Assembly: GCA_001683825.1 (NCBI GenBank)
Contig: LXTR01000071.1
Span: 62,001-126,000 of the forward strand
Source of the DNA: Flavobacteriaceae bacterium CP2B
GTDB taxonomy: Bacteria > Bacteroidota > Bacteroidia > Flavobacteriales > Flavobacteriaceae
DNA length: 64,000 nt
Reading direction: 5' to 3'
In this document: one piece after another, positions 46,354-55,804 of the stretch
Position numbering within the stretch: position 1 is the first letter of the stretch
Layout of the letters: every line of letters begins with the position of its first letter
Made by a program: the position numbers and the translations under genes
Notes under the pieces: model-generated
Database searches by the model: none
What the model saw: only the letters and a program-made list of their open reading frames with translations
What the model was told of the DNA's origin: nothing

Positions 46354-48036
46354 ATGAAGCATTCTTTGCAAAAACACATCAGGAGGACAGCCCTGCTCGC
46401 TACCATGCTGGCGGTGGGCTGCCTGAACGCCCAGTTAAACGCCTTACAGGAATCCCAGATTGATAGCCTGTTCCTGGCCTGGAACCAACCCGGGCATCCG
46501 GGGGGGAGTGTCGGGGTGATGCAGGACGGGCAACTACTCTATTCCAGGGCGTATGGCCTGGCCAGCCTCGAGTTTGAGGTCCCCAACAAAACGTCCACCC
46601 GGTATAACATCGCCTCGGTTTCGAAACAATTTACCGCTATGGGGATCCTGCTTTTGGAAAGTGAAGGGAAAGTAGACCTCAATGCGGACATCCGAACGTA
46701 TCTCCCGGAGCTCCCTGATTTCGGGTACCGCATCAACCTGCGCCACCTGATGCACCATACCAGCGGGCTTCGCAGCCTGCATGACCTGCTCGCCCTGGCA
46801 GGCTGGCGCGGGGATGATTTGAGAACCAACGAGGACCTGTACAGGATCATCAAAAACCAACGCGACCTGAACTTTCCGCCGGGAGAGCAGTACCTCTACT
46901 GCAATACCGGCTATATCCTAATGGCATTGATCATTGAAAAAATCACAGGCGATCCTTTCGCAGACTGGATGAATCACTGTGTTTTTAAACCCCTGGGCAT
47001 GCACAATACCTATGTGGAAGACAATTACACCCGGGTGGTGGTCAACAATGCCCACTCGTATTACCACAGCCATGACAGACTTTTTGAAAGTGCCCAGGCC
47101 TTCTGGTCCTATACCGGGGCCGGGAACATCCACGCTACGGCCCAAGACCTGCTTTTATGGTCCAGGAATTTCTACGCGCCGCAGGCAGGCTGGGAAGCGC
47201 CGTTTCAAAAACTCCGGACCCTTGACCCCTTAAACGACGGACGGGCCAACAGCTATGCCTTTGGGGTCATCCTGGAGGAAAAAGGGGGGTACCAGCGTAT
47301 TTTACACAGCGGCTCTATAGGGGGTTACCGCTCCTTTATGGGTGTTTACCCTGAACAGAGGCTCAATATCATCGTCCTAACCAACTTTTCATCTTCCCAG
47401 GCCGGGGCCAAAGCCGATGCCATTGCGGGGCTGTTGTTGGAAAAGAAAGAACCTGCACCCAAAGGGAAAGAGCAAATTACCCGGTACCAAAAAATGAGTG
47501 CCACCGAGTTGAAACAATTTGAGGGGACATTCTGGAATAAAGCAGCGCATTACAGTGTGGGAATTTCGCTTGCCAACGATACCCTCAGGTATACCAGGGA
47601 TGGAAAGCAATATCCGATGCTGGCCCTGACCCCCCAAAGCTTTCAGCTCCAGGGAACCGGGGAGCCGACCACCCTGGTTTTCCAATCCGGTCCAAAGGGC
47701 GAAAAAACCTTGCAGGAAATCAAGGGTACCAACCCCCCCACCCAATTAAAGCCCTATGATCCTGAAGTTCCGGGTCCCCAAGAAATCGCTACCTACGCGG
47801 GCACCTACTACAGCCCGGAACTGGACACGCAATACCATATAACCGTCAAAAATGGACAGTTGTTCTGGCGACATGCCCGGCACGGGGAATTTGAAATGAC
47901 CCTCCTAAAAAAGGATGTGCTGAAAGGCAGCTGGCCTTTTGAAATTGTAGAAATTTCCAGGGATACTGCCCAGGCTATAAAGGGGATCGCGGTCTCTAAT
48001 GGGCGGGTCAAAAAACTCTGGATGGAAAAACGCTGA
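46354..48036 (+). CDS. Serine hydrolase, beta-lactamase-like, with C-terminal barrel domain
   Basis: A 560-residue exported protein (signal ending around GCLNAQLNA). Catalytic motifs are IASVSKQFTAM (SxxK), YLYCNTGYIL (YxN) and LHSGSIGGYRS (HSG in the KTG position). After about residue 370 follows a lipocalin-like C-terminal domain (LKQFEGTFWNKAAHYSVGI and a repeat near ATYAGTYYSPEL). This architecture is typical of esterases and D-aminopeptidases. It heads a cluster of three exported hydrolases (46354-50431). Confidence 0.88.
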   Translation: MKHSLQKHIRRTALLATMLAVGCLNAQLNALQESQIDSLFLAWNQPGHPGGSVGVMQDGQLLYSRAYGLASLEFEVPNKTSTRYNIASVSKQFTAMGILLLESEGKVDLNADIRTYLPELPDFGYRINLRHLMHHTSGLRSLHDLLALAGWRGDDLRTNEDLYRIIKNQRDLNFPPGEQYLYCNTGYILMALIIEKITGDPFADWMNHCVFKPLGMHNTYVEDNYTRVVVNNAHSYYHSHDRLFESAQAFWSYTGAGNIHATAQDLLLWSRNFYAPQAGWEAPFQKLRTLDPLNDGRANSYAFGVILEEKGGYQRILHSGSIGGYRSFMGVYPEQRLNIIVLTNFSSSQAGAKADAIAGLLLEKKEPAPKGKEQITRYQKMSATELKQFEGTFWNKAAHYSVGISLANDTLRYTRDGKQYPMLALTPQSFQLQGTGEPTTLVFQSGPKGEKTLQEIKGTNPPTQLKPYDPEVPGPQEIATYAGTYYSPELDTQYHITVKNGQLFWRHARHGEFEMTLLKKDVLKGSWPFEIVEISRDTAQAIKGIAVSNGRVKKLWMEKR

Positions 48037-48077
48037 GCCGCAGGGCCTTTGCCCCTTCAACCTTTAATGATCATATA

Positions 48078-49442
48078 ATGAAGTATTTTTCGAAACGTGG
48101 TTTCCTGTTATTTTTTGCTGGCCTTCATGGTATTTACGCCCAGCAGGCAGACACCTTGCTTATCAATGATGTCAACGTCATCCCCATGCACCGGGAAGTT
48201 GTCCTGGAAAAGCAGCGGGTCTGGATTGCCAATGGGAAAATCCTGAAAATTGAACCGGCAAGCGCCCCTTTGGAATTCAAAGCTTCCCGGGTGATCGACG
48301 GCAGCGGTAGGTACCTGATCCCCGGGCTCTCCGAAATGCATTACCATTGGAGGAACAAAGAGGGCGGTATCGAGCGCGATTTTAAGCTGCTGCTGGCCAA
48401 TGGTGTGACTACGGCACGCAATATGGGCGAATACGACTGGCAGGACCATATCGGCATCCGTGATTCGGTACAAAAGGGTTTTTTAATGGGGCCTGCCTAT
48501 TATACGACCGGGCCCTATCTACAAGCCAGGGACTTCCCGGACATGGAGGCCGTAGACAGGGTAGTCTCCGAACACCGGAAGAAAGGGTACGATTTCCTGA
48601 AACTGGCAGACAACCTGCCAAAGGAGCGTTACCTGCATTTGCTGGAGGAGGCCCATCGGCAAGGGGTAACCGTCATAGGTCATGGACAACGAAAACTCCC
48701 CCTGGAATATTCCCTCAGGATGAAATCTATCGAACATGTGGAAGAGTTTGTCTACATACTACACCAGGAACAGGGGAATAGCCCCACTTCCCTGATTACT
48801 GATGAGGCCCTGTTGCAGGAAACGGCCAGGGAGGTAGCCCACAGCGGGGTATATGTCGCGCCCACGCTGGTCATCTTCGACATGATCAACCGCTATTTGG
48901 ACGACGCGCAAGTGCAGGCCATGAAAAACGATTCCCTGGCAAGGTACATGCTGGCAAAGGATCGCGCCTATTGGCTTTCCGATGAAAACCTATACATTGC
49001 CAACTTCAGGGGTAAAACCGTGGCCGGGACCGGGGTCCCCTTTGAAAAACTCTTCACGGACTTTGATGCGTGGATTAAAAAATTCACGACCCTCCTGGCC
49101 TCGCATCACGTGCCCTTCCTGGCGGGTAGTGACACCTATGGGATGGTCATTCCCGGGTTCTCCCTTCACCAGGAAATGCAAATGCTCAGGGATGTGGGGC
49201 TTTCGCCCTATGAAGCATTGAAAAGTGCCACCGTAAACCCGGCCCGCTACCTGGGCACTTATGCCCTGGAAGGAACCGTTGCCGAAGGCAAGGTCGCCAA
49301 CCTGGTACTGCTCAGGGAAAACCCGCTGACCGATATTGCCCATACACAAACCATTGAGGGGGTCTTTTTACGGGGCCAATGGCTGGACCGTGAACAACTG
49401 GATACGATGCTGGCTGAAGTGGCCCGCCTGGGCGCCGAATAG
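48078..49442 (+). CDS. Amidohydrolase family, imidazolonepropionase-like
   Basis: A 454-residue protein with a signal peptide (GFLLFFAGLHGIYAQQ). Motifs are LSEMHYHWRNK (HxH), DFLKLADNLP (Lys), VIGHGQRKL, SIEHVEEFVY and FLAGSDTYGMV (Asp), with the terminal TVAEGKVANLVLL sandwich. It probably acts on amide or peptide-like substrates in the periplasm. It resembles the protein at 19824 and follows the serine hydrolase after 41 nt. Confidence 0.88.
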   Translation: MKYFSKRGFLLFFAGLHGIYAQQADTLLINDVNVIPMHREVVLEKQRVWIANGKILKIEPASAPLEFKASRVIDGSGRYLIPGLSEMHYHWRNKEGGIERDFKLLLANGVTTARNMGEYDWQDHIGIRDSVQKGFLMGPAYYTTGPYLQARDFPDMEAVDRVVSEHRKKGYDFLKLADNLPKERYLHLLEEAHRQGVTVIGHGQRKLPLEYSLRMKSIEHVEEFVYILHQEQGNSPTSLITDEALLQETAREVAHSGVYVAPTLVIFDMINRYLDDAQVQAMKNDSLARYMLAKDRAYWLSDENLYIANFRGKTVAGTGVPFEKLFTDFDAWIKKFTTLLASHHVPFLAGSDTYGMVIPGFSLHQEMQMLRDVGLSPYEALKSATVNPARYLGTYALEGTVAEGKVANLVLLRENPLTDIAHTQTIEGVFLRGQWLDREQLDTMLAEVARLGAE

Positions 49443-49519
49443 CAACCGGCATCAGGCCGTTACAGGCATTCACAGTCACCAAAACGGGGTCCCCGTTTAA
49501 TCATCTTAAAATATAAACC

Positions 49520-50431
49520 TTGAAAAAGTTCCTGCCCCTCGTAGTTTTTTATTTGGCCCTCTTCCACGGACTGGCACAGGAAGGGCGATTTATGACTTCA
49601 GACAGCGTATCCCTCTATGTGAATATAAAGGGAGAAGGAATGCCCTGTTTGTACATTCACGGCGGGCCGGGTTCGGGCAGCTACTGGATGGAAAAATTTG
49701 CCGGGGACATCCTGGAAAAACGGTTCCGTATGGTCTATATAGACCTCAGGGGCGTGGGGCGGTCGGGAAGTCCGGTCAACGGGGAATACGGCATGGAACG
49801 GATGGTTAAGGATTTTGAGGAGGTCCGGGCGCACCTGGGGGTCGAACGCTGGATGGTCATGGGGCATTCTTTCTCCGGCACCCTCCTAACCGGATATGCG
49901 CTGCGGCAGCCCCAGGCCATAGAAGGTATGATGATGTTCAATTGTACCCTGGACCTGCAAGAAAGTATCTCACAAAGCTGGGTGCCCAGAGCGGTGGCCT
50001 TGTTGGAGGTGGAAAACCCCGCATATTATGTAAGCGATTCCGTATCCCTGCACGAAAAACTTAACCGCCTCTTTGGCCAACTGAATCAAAAGGACCTGGG
50101 CTGGAAACTGGCCTTTGACAGCAAGGAACAGGAAACACGGATGAATGCCACCTTCCACGAAATCCCGGATTGGAACGGTGCATTCAGTGGAATAGGACTC
50201 TCCCATCCCGATTACCTCAGGAATTTTAAACCCCTGACGTCAGAAATCAATATCCCGGTACTGTATTTTTATGGTGCCAGGGACTGGACCATCGGCCCCG
50301 ATCATTACAAGGGGATACAATTTCCAAAGCTTTTGCTGTATCCCGCGGAAGTGGGGCATGTCCCATTTATGGACCAAAAAACAGAAGTAGCCAGGGCTAT
50401 AGACCTGTTCAAGGAAACGTTTCGCCTTTAA
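49520..50431 (+). CDS. Alpha/beta hydrolase, proline-iminopeptidase-like, exported
   Basis: A 303-residue protein with a TTG start at 49520 and a signal peptide (LPLVVFYLALFHGLAQEG). IHGGPGSGSYWM forms the oxyanion region, GHSFSGTLL the serine nucleophile elbow, YGARDWTIG the acid and GHVPFMD the His. The HGGPG box is typical of prolyl iminopeptidases and related esterases. It is in line with the two preceding exported hydrolases. Confidence 0.88.
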   Translation: MKKFLPLVVFYLALFHGLAQEGRFMTSDSVSLYVNIKGEGMPCLYIHGGPGSGSYWMEKFAGDILEKRFRMVYIDLRGVGRSGSPVNGEYGMERMVKDFEEVRAHLGVERWMVMGHSFSGTLLTGYALRQPQAIEGMMMFNCTLDLQESISQSWVPRAVALLEVENPAYYVSDSVSLHEKLNRLFGQLNQKDLGWKLAFDSKEQETRMNATFHEIPDWNGAFSGIGLSHPDYLRNFKPLTSEINIPVLYFYGARDWTIGPDHYKGIQFPKLLLYPAEVGHVPFMDQKTEVARAIDLFKETFRL

Positions 50432-50533
50432 GGAGCCCCGGGTACCTTGGCCGGCATGTGATCTTCACCCCCATGGCAAAAAGCCCGGGCAACAAGCGAT
50501 GTGCAAGCGCCATAACCAATGACCTAATTGTCG

Positions 50534-50541
50534 TATTTTTA
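50534..50541 (+). promoter_or_regulatory. Promoter box TATTTTTA abutting the start codon
   Basis: The box ends one base before ATG 50542. Transcription starting several bases on would coincide with the second ATG (50548), implying a leaderless transcript. Confidence 0.5.
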
Positions 50542-51513
50542 ATGCGTATGAAAGCTGTATTGCATCTTTGTTATGGTCCGCCGGCAGTACTGAAAATCGG
50601 TACGGTAGCGATGCCGGTCGCGGATGAAGGGGAAGTGTTGGTCCGCGTACATGCCGCAACGGTGAACCGGACCGATGCGGCCATGTTGAGGGCAAAGCCC
50701 TTTATCATGCGCTTTTTTACAGGATTGATAACCCCTGTCAAAAAAATCCTGGGGACCGATTTTGCCGGGGAGGTTCAAAGCGTCGGAAAGGGCGTCACCG
50801 CCTTTAAGCCCGGGGACCGGGTTTTTGGGTTCGATGACGGCGGGCTACGTTCCCATGCCCAGTACCTTAGTTGTCCCGCCCGGAAGGCCCTTGCCCTTAT
50901 TCCTGACGGCATCTCATACCCACAAGCCGCCGCGAGTATTGAAGGGGCCCATTATGTGATCAATTTCCTGAACAAGGTATCGCTGAAAGAGGGAGACCGT
51001 GTCCTGGTCAACGGGGCCTCGGGGGCTATAGGCTCAGCGGCCGTCCAACTATTAAAAACGAAAGGCGCCAGGGTTACGGCAGTCTGCAACACGAAAAATG
51101 TACCGTTAATGGAACCGCTTGGGGCCGAAGCGGTCATAGATTATGAAAAAGAGGCCTTTACCCGGGTCAAAACACAATTCCATTATATTTTTGACACCGT
51201 TGGCAAGAGTTCCTTTTGGGAATGTAAGCCCCTACTGCTTCCCGGGGGCACCTATATCAGTTCGGAACTGGGTAAGGGCGCACAGAATCCCTTCCTGGCC
51301 CTGGCCACCCCCCTATTGGGTGGGAAAAAGGTGAAATTCCCTATTCCCTTTCATCCGGCCGAGAGTGTGCGCCAGGTGCAAAAACTTTTGGCAACCGGAA
51401 AATTCAACCCGGTCATAGACCGTACGTATCCCCTTGAATCTATTGTAGAAGCCTTTGAATACGTGGAAACCGGCCGGAAAACCGGGAATGTGGTCCTTAC
51501 GATCATAGAATGA
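50542..51513 (+). CDS. NAD(P)-dependent MDR quinone reductase-like protein
   Basis: A 323-residue reductase, paralogous to the gene at 570. GTDFAGEVQSVGKGV and GDRVFGFDDGG mark the GroES-like domain; VNGASGAIGSAAVQLLKTKG the NAD(P) loop; PLLLPGGTYISSE the substrate side. No zinc-ligand set is visible. Start ATG 50542 or 50548 (MKAVLHLC); the upstream open frame to 50458 is not family-like. Cytosolic reduction of quinones or enones is likely. Confidence 0.88.
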   Translation: MRMKAVLHLCYGPPAVLKIGTVAMPVADEGEVLVRVHAATVNRTDAAMLRAKPFIMRFFTGLITPVKKILGTDFAGEVQSVGKGVTAFKPGDRVFGFDDGGLRSHAQYLSCPARKALALIPDGISYPQAAASIEGAHYVINFLNKVSLKEGDRVLVNGASGAIGSAAVQLLKTKGARVTAVCNTKNVPLMEPLGAEAVIDYEKEAFTRVKTQFHYIFDTVGKSSFWECKPLLLPGGTYISSELGKGAQNPFLALATPLLGGKKVKFPIPFHPAESVRQVQKLLATGKFNPVIDRTYPLESIVEAFEYVETGRKTGNVVLTIIE

Positions 51514-51524
51514 GCCGGGGTTCC

Positions 51525-51532
51525 TATCTTTG
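51525..51532 (+). promoter_or_regulatory. Promoter box TATCTTTG (full consensus)
   Basis: Exact TAnnTTTG match in TTCCTATCTTTG, 29 nt before ATG 51562. Confidence 0.55.
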
Positions 51533-51561
51533 TTTGGATAAATCTTTATGTCGTAATTGTG

Positions 51562-51912
51562 ATGAACCCTACTGAAGAGAACCTGCTATCCTGGCCGGAT
51601 TTTATGAAAGTGGAAATGCGCGTAGGTACAGTACTTACGGCAGAACCCTTTAAAGAGGCCCGTAATCCCGCCTACAAATTGCTTGTAGATTTCGGGCCTT
51701 TGGGCACCCGAAAGACTTCGGCCCAGATCACCCAACGGTATCAACCCGCGGACCTCGTCGGGCGACAGGTAGTCGCTGTAGTCAATTTTCCACCGAAGCA
51801 GATTGCGAACATGCAGAGCGAGTGCCTGGTCCTCGGTGCTGTCGGAGATGCTTCGGGGGTGACCCTCATCCAGCCCGAAAGGCCCCTGGCCAATGGGCTG
51901 CGGATTGGGTGA
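51562..51912 (+). CDS. csaA: CsaA-type tRNA-binding domain protein
   Basis: A 116-residue single OB-fold protein. VEMRVGTVLTAEPFKEARNP opens the tRNA-binding domain (as in MetRS C-terminus and CsaA), VNFPPKQIANMQSECLVLGA gives the conserved core. CsaA was proposed to be an export-related chaperone, and RNA or peptide binding is plausible. ATG 51562 directly follows a consensus promoter. Confidence 0.9.
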   Translation: MNPTEENLLSWPDFMKVEMRVGTVLTAEPFKEARNPAYKLLVDFGPLGTRKTSAQITQRYQPADLVGRQVVAVVNFPPKQIANMQSECLVLGAVGDASGVTLIQPERPLANGLRIG

Positions 51913-51968
51913 ACCCCGCACCAAACCCGAAGATTCACATTAACCCCAAGTACAATGCCACTTTAAAA

Positions 51969-52661
51969 ATGACCGAAATTATCGACCTAAGCCAGGAACT
52001 CTATAGCGGGATGCCGGTATATAAAGATATGCCGGAAGTACGTATCAGCGTGCACCGCACGCATGAAGAATGGGAAGGCATCCGGGATGCCGCGGTCCAA
52101 ACCCCGGCGGCGTTGAAACTGGAACTGGGGGAACACAGTGGGACCCATGTAGATGCGATAAGCCATATGGGAAAAGCTTTGACGGAGCAATCCATAGACC
52201 GCATGCCGCTCTCCATGTTTTATACCGGGGGATTTTGCCTGGATTTTTCCCATAAGGGGCTGCGGCAACTTATAGATTATACAGAGCTTGAAGCGGCCTG
52301 CCGGCAATCGGGGCACCAAGTGCTAAGAGGCGATACGCTTTTGTTGTACACCGATCACTACCGCAGGCACTACCTTAGTGACCAGTGGGCCCGGGGCCCG
52401 GGCATCACGGCTGATGCGGCCCGATGGATGGGCGACCAGGGCCTTGCGGCCTTTGGGGTAGAAACCCTGTCGCCGGGAGTACCGGGGATCTCCAACAAGG
52501 AGGTACACCGCATTTGTGGGGAGATGGGTTTTACCCATTACGAAAACCTCGTCAACCTGCACCTGCTCATCGGCCGCGGGCGGTTCCGCTTTATCGGCCT
52601 GCCGTTGAAAATCAGGGGAGGCACCGGTTCACCGGTGCGGGCAGTGGCCGTATTTGAATAA
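51969..52661 (+). CDS. Cyclase family protein (kynurenine formamidase-like)
   Basis: A 230-residue metalloenzyme. The signature GEHSGTHVDAISH (HxGTHxD) supplies metal ligands, followed by FCLDFSHKG and VNLHLLIGRGRFRFIGLPLK. Relatives include bacterial kynurenine formamidase (KynB), but no tryptophan catabolism genes are near, so the substrate is open. ATG 51969 is chosen; the longer frame overlaps CsaA in another frame. Confidence 0.9.
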   Translation: MTEIIDLSQELYSGMPVYKDMPEVRISVHRTHEEWEGIRDAAVQTPAALKLELGEHSGTHVDAISHMGKALTEQSIDRMPLSMFYTGGFCLDFSHKGLRQLIDYTELEAACRQSGHQVLRGDTLLLYTDHYRRHYLSDQWARGPGITADAARWMGDQGLAAFGVETLSPGVPGISNKEVHRICGEMGFTHYENLVNLHLLIGRGRFRFIGLPLKIRGGTGSPVRAVAVFE

Positions 52662-52714
52662 GATGCGTATCTTGAAGGCCCGTGCGGCTGCGAGTTTTTT
52701 TCATCGGCCAGGGG

Positions 52715-52722
52715 TATTTTTA
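52715..52722 (+). promoter_or_regulatory. Promoter box TATTTTTA
   Basis: TAnnTTTG-type box 29 nt upstream of ATG 52752. Confidence 0.4.
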
Positions 52723-52751
52723 GGGGACACCATGGAACCAAAGTACGAAAA

Positions 52752-53432
52752 ATGAAGCTCCACACCCTCCTTGCCTATATTGGCCAAACCGGTGAAATGG
52801 GGAAGGCCAGGACCTTTTGGGACTGGTTCCTCAAACACCAGAATAAGTACCTTTTCCTGAACCTGGTGGACCCCGGTGAAAAGGAAAGGCTGATGCACGC
52901 GCTCCTCACGGAATTACACCGCTACAGCGAACACCTGTCTTTCGAGATTGGGGAAGACCCCGCAGAAGAGCAACTGCACCTCATTATTACCGCAGAGGGT
53001 ATCTCAGAACACTTCCCCGCCGTGGAACTCCTTACGGAGCTGGCCCCTGCCATGGACAACTGGAGGGTGGTCGCCTTAAAACCCCCTATAGCAGGTGCTT
53101 TTAAAATTGCACTGGAAGGACGGGAATTTGAACCTCAAACCACGTTCTTCATGCCCTTGTTTTCAGAGAATAATCCCGAAGCGGTAGCCCTTCAGGTTTG
53201 TTACCCCGATTATACCGAAGAAGACCGGGAACTCTTTTTACAGGGCACCTACCTCCTTCTGGACAGCCTTTTGGGCGAAAGGGCCACTACCCTGGACATC
53301 CACTACCTGAAGGTCTGCAAAACTCCCGAAGATGTCGAAAAATACGACATCAGGCCCCTGCAGGAAGTTGCCTCCTATATTGCCGGGAAAAAGAAAAACA
53401 GGGGTGGATGGGGGCAGCGGAGCCTTGATTGA
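52752..53432 (+). CDS. Hypothetical protein
   Basis: A 226-residue soluble, acidic protein without signal or membrane segment. The central stretch HLIITAEGISEHFPAVELLT and the C-terminal LDIHYLKVCKTPEDVEKYDI suggest a mixed alpha/beta fold. I recognise no domain; it ends in a basic Gly/Arg tail. It is preceded by a promoter box and stands alone. Confidence 0.65.
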   Translation: MKLHTLLAYIGQTGEMGKARTFWDWFLKHQNKYLFLNLVDPGEKERLMHALLTELHRYSEHLSFEIGEDPAEEQLHLIITAEGISEHFPAVELLTELAPAMDNWRVVALKPPIAGAFKIALEGREFEPQTTFFMPLFSENNPEAVALQVCYPDYTEEDRELFLQGTYLLLDSLLGERATTLDIHYLKVCKTPEDVEKYDIRPLQEVASYIAGKKKNRGGWGQRSLD

Positions 53433-53526
53433 GCAGGTGGTTTTTAATCAGGAAAGGTTTCCGCCATCAAAATCTAAAGTCTTATTAAAATTCAGGCCCT
53501 TTTGATAGACCGCAAAGCGGAATTAC

Positions 53527-53534
53527 TAAATTTA
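53527..53534 (+). promoter_or_regulatory. Promoter box TAAATTTA
   Basis: TAnnTTTG-type box 39 nt upstream of ATG 53574. Confidence 0.4.
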
Positions 53535-53573
53535 CAGGGCTAAAAACAAGGGGGCATACCCAACTATCTACCT

Positions 53574-54284
53574 ATGAAAAACACCCTATGGTTACCCGCA
53601 TTGCTGCTGGCGGCAGCGATCGCCCTCGCCGGTTTGTTTGTCGCCAATATGCACAGGTTCGGTAAAAAATACGAACGCCATGTACAGGTAAAAGGTTTGT
53701 CGGAACGCGAAGTAGCGGCAGACCTGGCCGTATGGCCCATGACCATCGCCCTGGCCGGTAACGACCTTAGGTCGCTGGAGCGCGAGATCGAAGTCCAGAA
53801 CAGGGAAGTGTACCGATTTTTTGTGGAACAGGGTTTTGATGACTCGGAGATAACCAGGGGGGTACTGAACATTACCGATGCTTTCGCCAACCTCTACGGT
53901 GCTCCCGGCCAACGGCCGGAATACCGTTACCAGGGGAATTCAGAATTCACGGTGCGTACCACTGATATCCAAAAACTTCAAAAAGCACTTACCGCATCCC
54001 CCGAATTGCTTTCCAAGGGCATACTGCTGGGGTCCAAAAACAGCTGGAGGCCCATTGAATACCTGTTTACGGGCCTGAACGATATCAAGCCCGCCATGAT
54101 CGAAGAGGCGACGCGGAATGCCAGGGAAGTAGCCGAACGCTTCGCACAGGACTCCCAGTCGGAAGTGGGTGATATCCTTATCGCCAGGCAGGGGCTTTTT
54201 ACCATCGAGGACCGGGATCAAAGTACCCCGCAGGTAAAAACCGTGCGGGTGGTTTCCACCATCGATTTCCAGCTTGTGGACTAA
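53574..54284 (+). CDS. SIMPL domain (DUF541) protein, membrane-anchored
   Basis: A 236-residue protein. An N-terminal hydrophobic anchor (LPALLLAAAIALAGLFVANM) is followed by VQVKGLSEREVAADLAVWPM, the SIMPL signature, and NAREVAERFAQDSQSEVGDI near the C-terminus. Members are periplasmic, oxidative-stress-associated or kinase-interacting proteins in other taxa. A second SIMPL protein lies at 62033. Confidence 0.88.
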   Translation: MKNTLWLPALLLAAAIALAGLFVANMHRFGKKYERHVQVKGLSEREVAADLAVWPMTIALAGNDLRSLEREIEVQNREVYRFFVEQGFDDSEITRGVLNITDAFANLYGAPGQRPEYRYQGNSEFTVRTTDIQKLQKALTASPELLSKGILLGSKNSWRPIEYLFTGLNDIKPAMIEEATRNAREVAERFAQDSQSEVGDILIARQGLFTIEDRDQSTPQVKTVRVVSTIDFQLVD

Positions 54285-54348
54285 AATACCTTCCCGGGAC
54301 GAGCCATTATAAAACCCATTAGCGCAACAAACCAATAATATTCCGGAT

Positions 54349-54753
54349 ATGAAAACTAATAAAGAAGTCATTAAAGGGTATGTAGACCGTTTCAATGCCG
54401 GCGACCTGGCAGGCCTTGGCACCTTGTTTACGGCAGACGCTGAAGTTCACGGGGTCCTGGGCTGGGGCAAGGTGGCCGAAGTGATGCCCATCTGGGAACA
54501 GCTTGTAAAGAGCCTGGGGATGCAACTCCAGGTATTGGATATGATTTCACAAGGGGATAAAATCGCTGTACGATACCGCGAAACCGGGATATCCAAAGCC
54601 CCTTTCTTTGGGAAGCCCGCCACCGGGAAGACCTATGAATTGCTCGCCATGGAGTGGTTTGAGCTTAAGGGGGGCAAAATCCACCGCCGCTGGGGGGCCC
54701 GCGATGCGGCTTCGCAGGCAAAACAACTGGGCTGGGAGCCCATAATGCACTAG
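54349..54753 (+). CDS. SnoaL-like/NTF2-like small protein
   Basis: A 134-residue protein: VIKGYVDRFNAGDLAGLGTL, FTADAEVHGVLGWGKVAEV, and the C-terminal MEWFELKGGKIHRRWGARDA typical of SnoaL-like cyclases. Unknown ligand. It lies 64 nt after the SIMPL gene and may share its transcript. Confidence 0.87.
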   Translation: MKTNKEVIKGYVDRFNAGDLAGLGTLFTADAEVHGVLGWGKVAEVMPIWEQLVKSLGMQLQVLDMISQGDKIAVRYRETGISKAPFFGKPATGKTYELLAMEWFELKGGKIHRRWGARDAASQAKQLGWEPIMH

Positions 54754-54793
54754 CGTTGCCAGGGAACGGTGGGGCTGTACGGTAGAATAGTAC

Positions 54794-54801
54794 TACCTTT
54801 G
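54794..54801 (+). promoter_or_regulatory. Promoter box TACCTTTG (full consensus)
   Basis: Exact TAnnTTTG match 118 nt upstream of the cation transporter gene. Confidence 0.45.
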
Positions 54802-54919
54802 ATAGCCACCCCATGACCACAGGACCTCTGCCTTGTTTCTTACGATGGCCGCCGGGCATCCATAAAAGGTCCCGTAATGGAAGGGCGCAAAAATAAGGTG
54901 TTAAGGACTGACATATTTC

Positions 54920-55804
54920 ATGGACAACGGACAAAAAGCCATCAGGACCATCTATTTCAGTATCGCGGGAAATACCGCCCTGGCGGCCATTAAAGGGGTC
55001 TCTGGCGTCCTTGGCAACTCGTATGCCCTCATTGCCGATGCCATAGAATCTACCACCGATATCTTTTCCTCCCTCCTGGTACTGCTGGGTCTGAAATACG
55101 CCAACAAACCTGCCGATGACAACCATCCCTACGGCCATGGGAAAATAGAACCCCTGGTCACTTTCCTGGTGGTGGCCTTCCTGGTTACCTCCGCTACCGT
55201 AATCGCCTATAAAAGCATCCAGAATATCCAGACACCCCACAAGGTACCCGAACCCTGGACGCTTTTGGTGCTTGGCACCATCATCCTTTGGAAGGAGGTA
55301 TCCTATAGGCTGGTTATGCGCAAAAGCCGGGAAACACACAGCACCTCACTACAGGCAGATGCCTGGCACCACCGCAGTGATGCCATTACCTCGGTCATGG
55401 CATTCATCGGCATCAGTATTGCCCTGGTATTCGGCAAAGGCTATGAAACTGCAGATGACTGGGCAGCCCTGCTTGCCGCCTTTTTTATCCTCTATAACGC
55501 ATACCTCATCTTCAGGCCGGCCCTGGGCGAGATTATGGATGAACACGTATACGGTGAATTACAAGAAGAAATCAGGCAAGTGGCCGTGTCTGTCAAGGGG
55601 ATCCACGATACTGAGAAGTGCTTTATCCGCAAAGCCGGGCTGACCTATCACGTAGACCTGCATGCCGTGGTAGATGGCACTATTTCGGTAACGGAGGGCC
55701 ACCGCCTGGCCCATGTGCTTAAAGATACCCTGCTACGGCGCATCCCCAACCTGGGCCATGTCCTCATTCATATAGAACCCTATGATCCGCCACAACAACC
55801 ATAG
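54920..55804 (+). CDS. Cation diffusion facilitator transporter
   Basis: A 294-residue CDF protein with about six membrane helices. Helix 2 carries ALIADAIESTTDIFSSLLV, then DDNHPYGHGKIEPL and helix 5 DAWHHRSDAITS, the HxxxD zinc/metal site. The cytosolic C-terminal domain (YHVDLHAVVDGTISVTEGH) is present. It exports divalent cations such as Zn, Fe, Co or Mn; the exact ion is not visible. It overlaps the next gene by 23 nt. Confidence 0.92.
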   Translation: MDNGQKAIRTIYFSIAGNTALAAIKGVSGVLGNSYALIADAIESTTDIFSSLLVLLGLKYANKPADDNHPYGHGKIEPLVTFLVVAFLVTSATVIAYKSIQNIQTPHKVPEPWTLLVLGTIILWKEVSYRLVMRKSRETHSTSLQADAWHHRSDAITSVMAFIGISIALVFGKGYETADDWAALLAAFFILYNAYLIFRPALGEIMDEHVYGELQEEIRQVAVSVKGIHDTEKCFIRKAGLTYHVDLHAVVDGTISVTEGHRLAHVLKDTLLRRIPNLGHVLIHIEPYDPPQQP

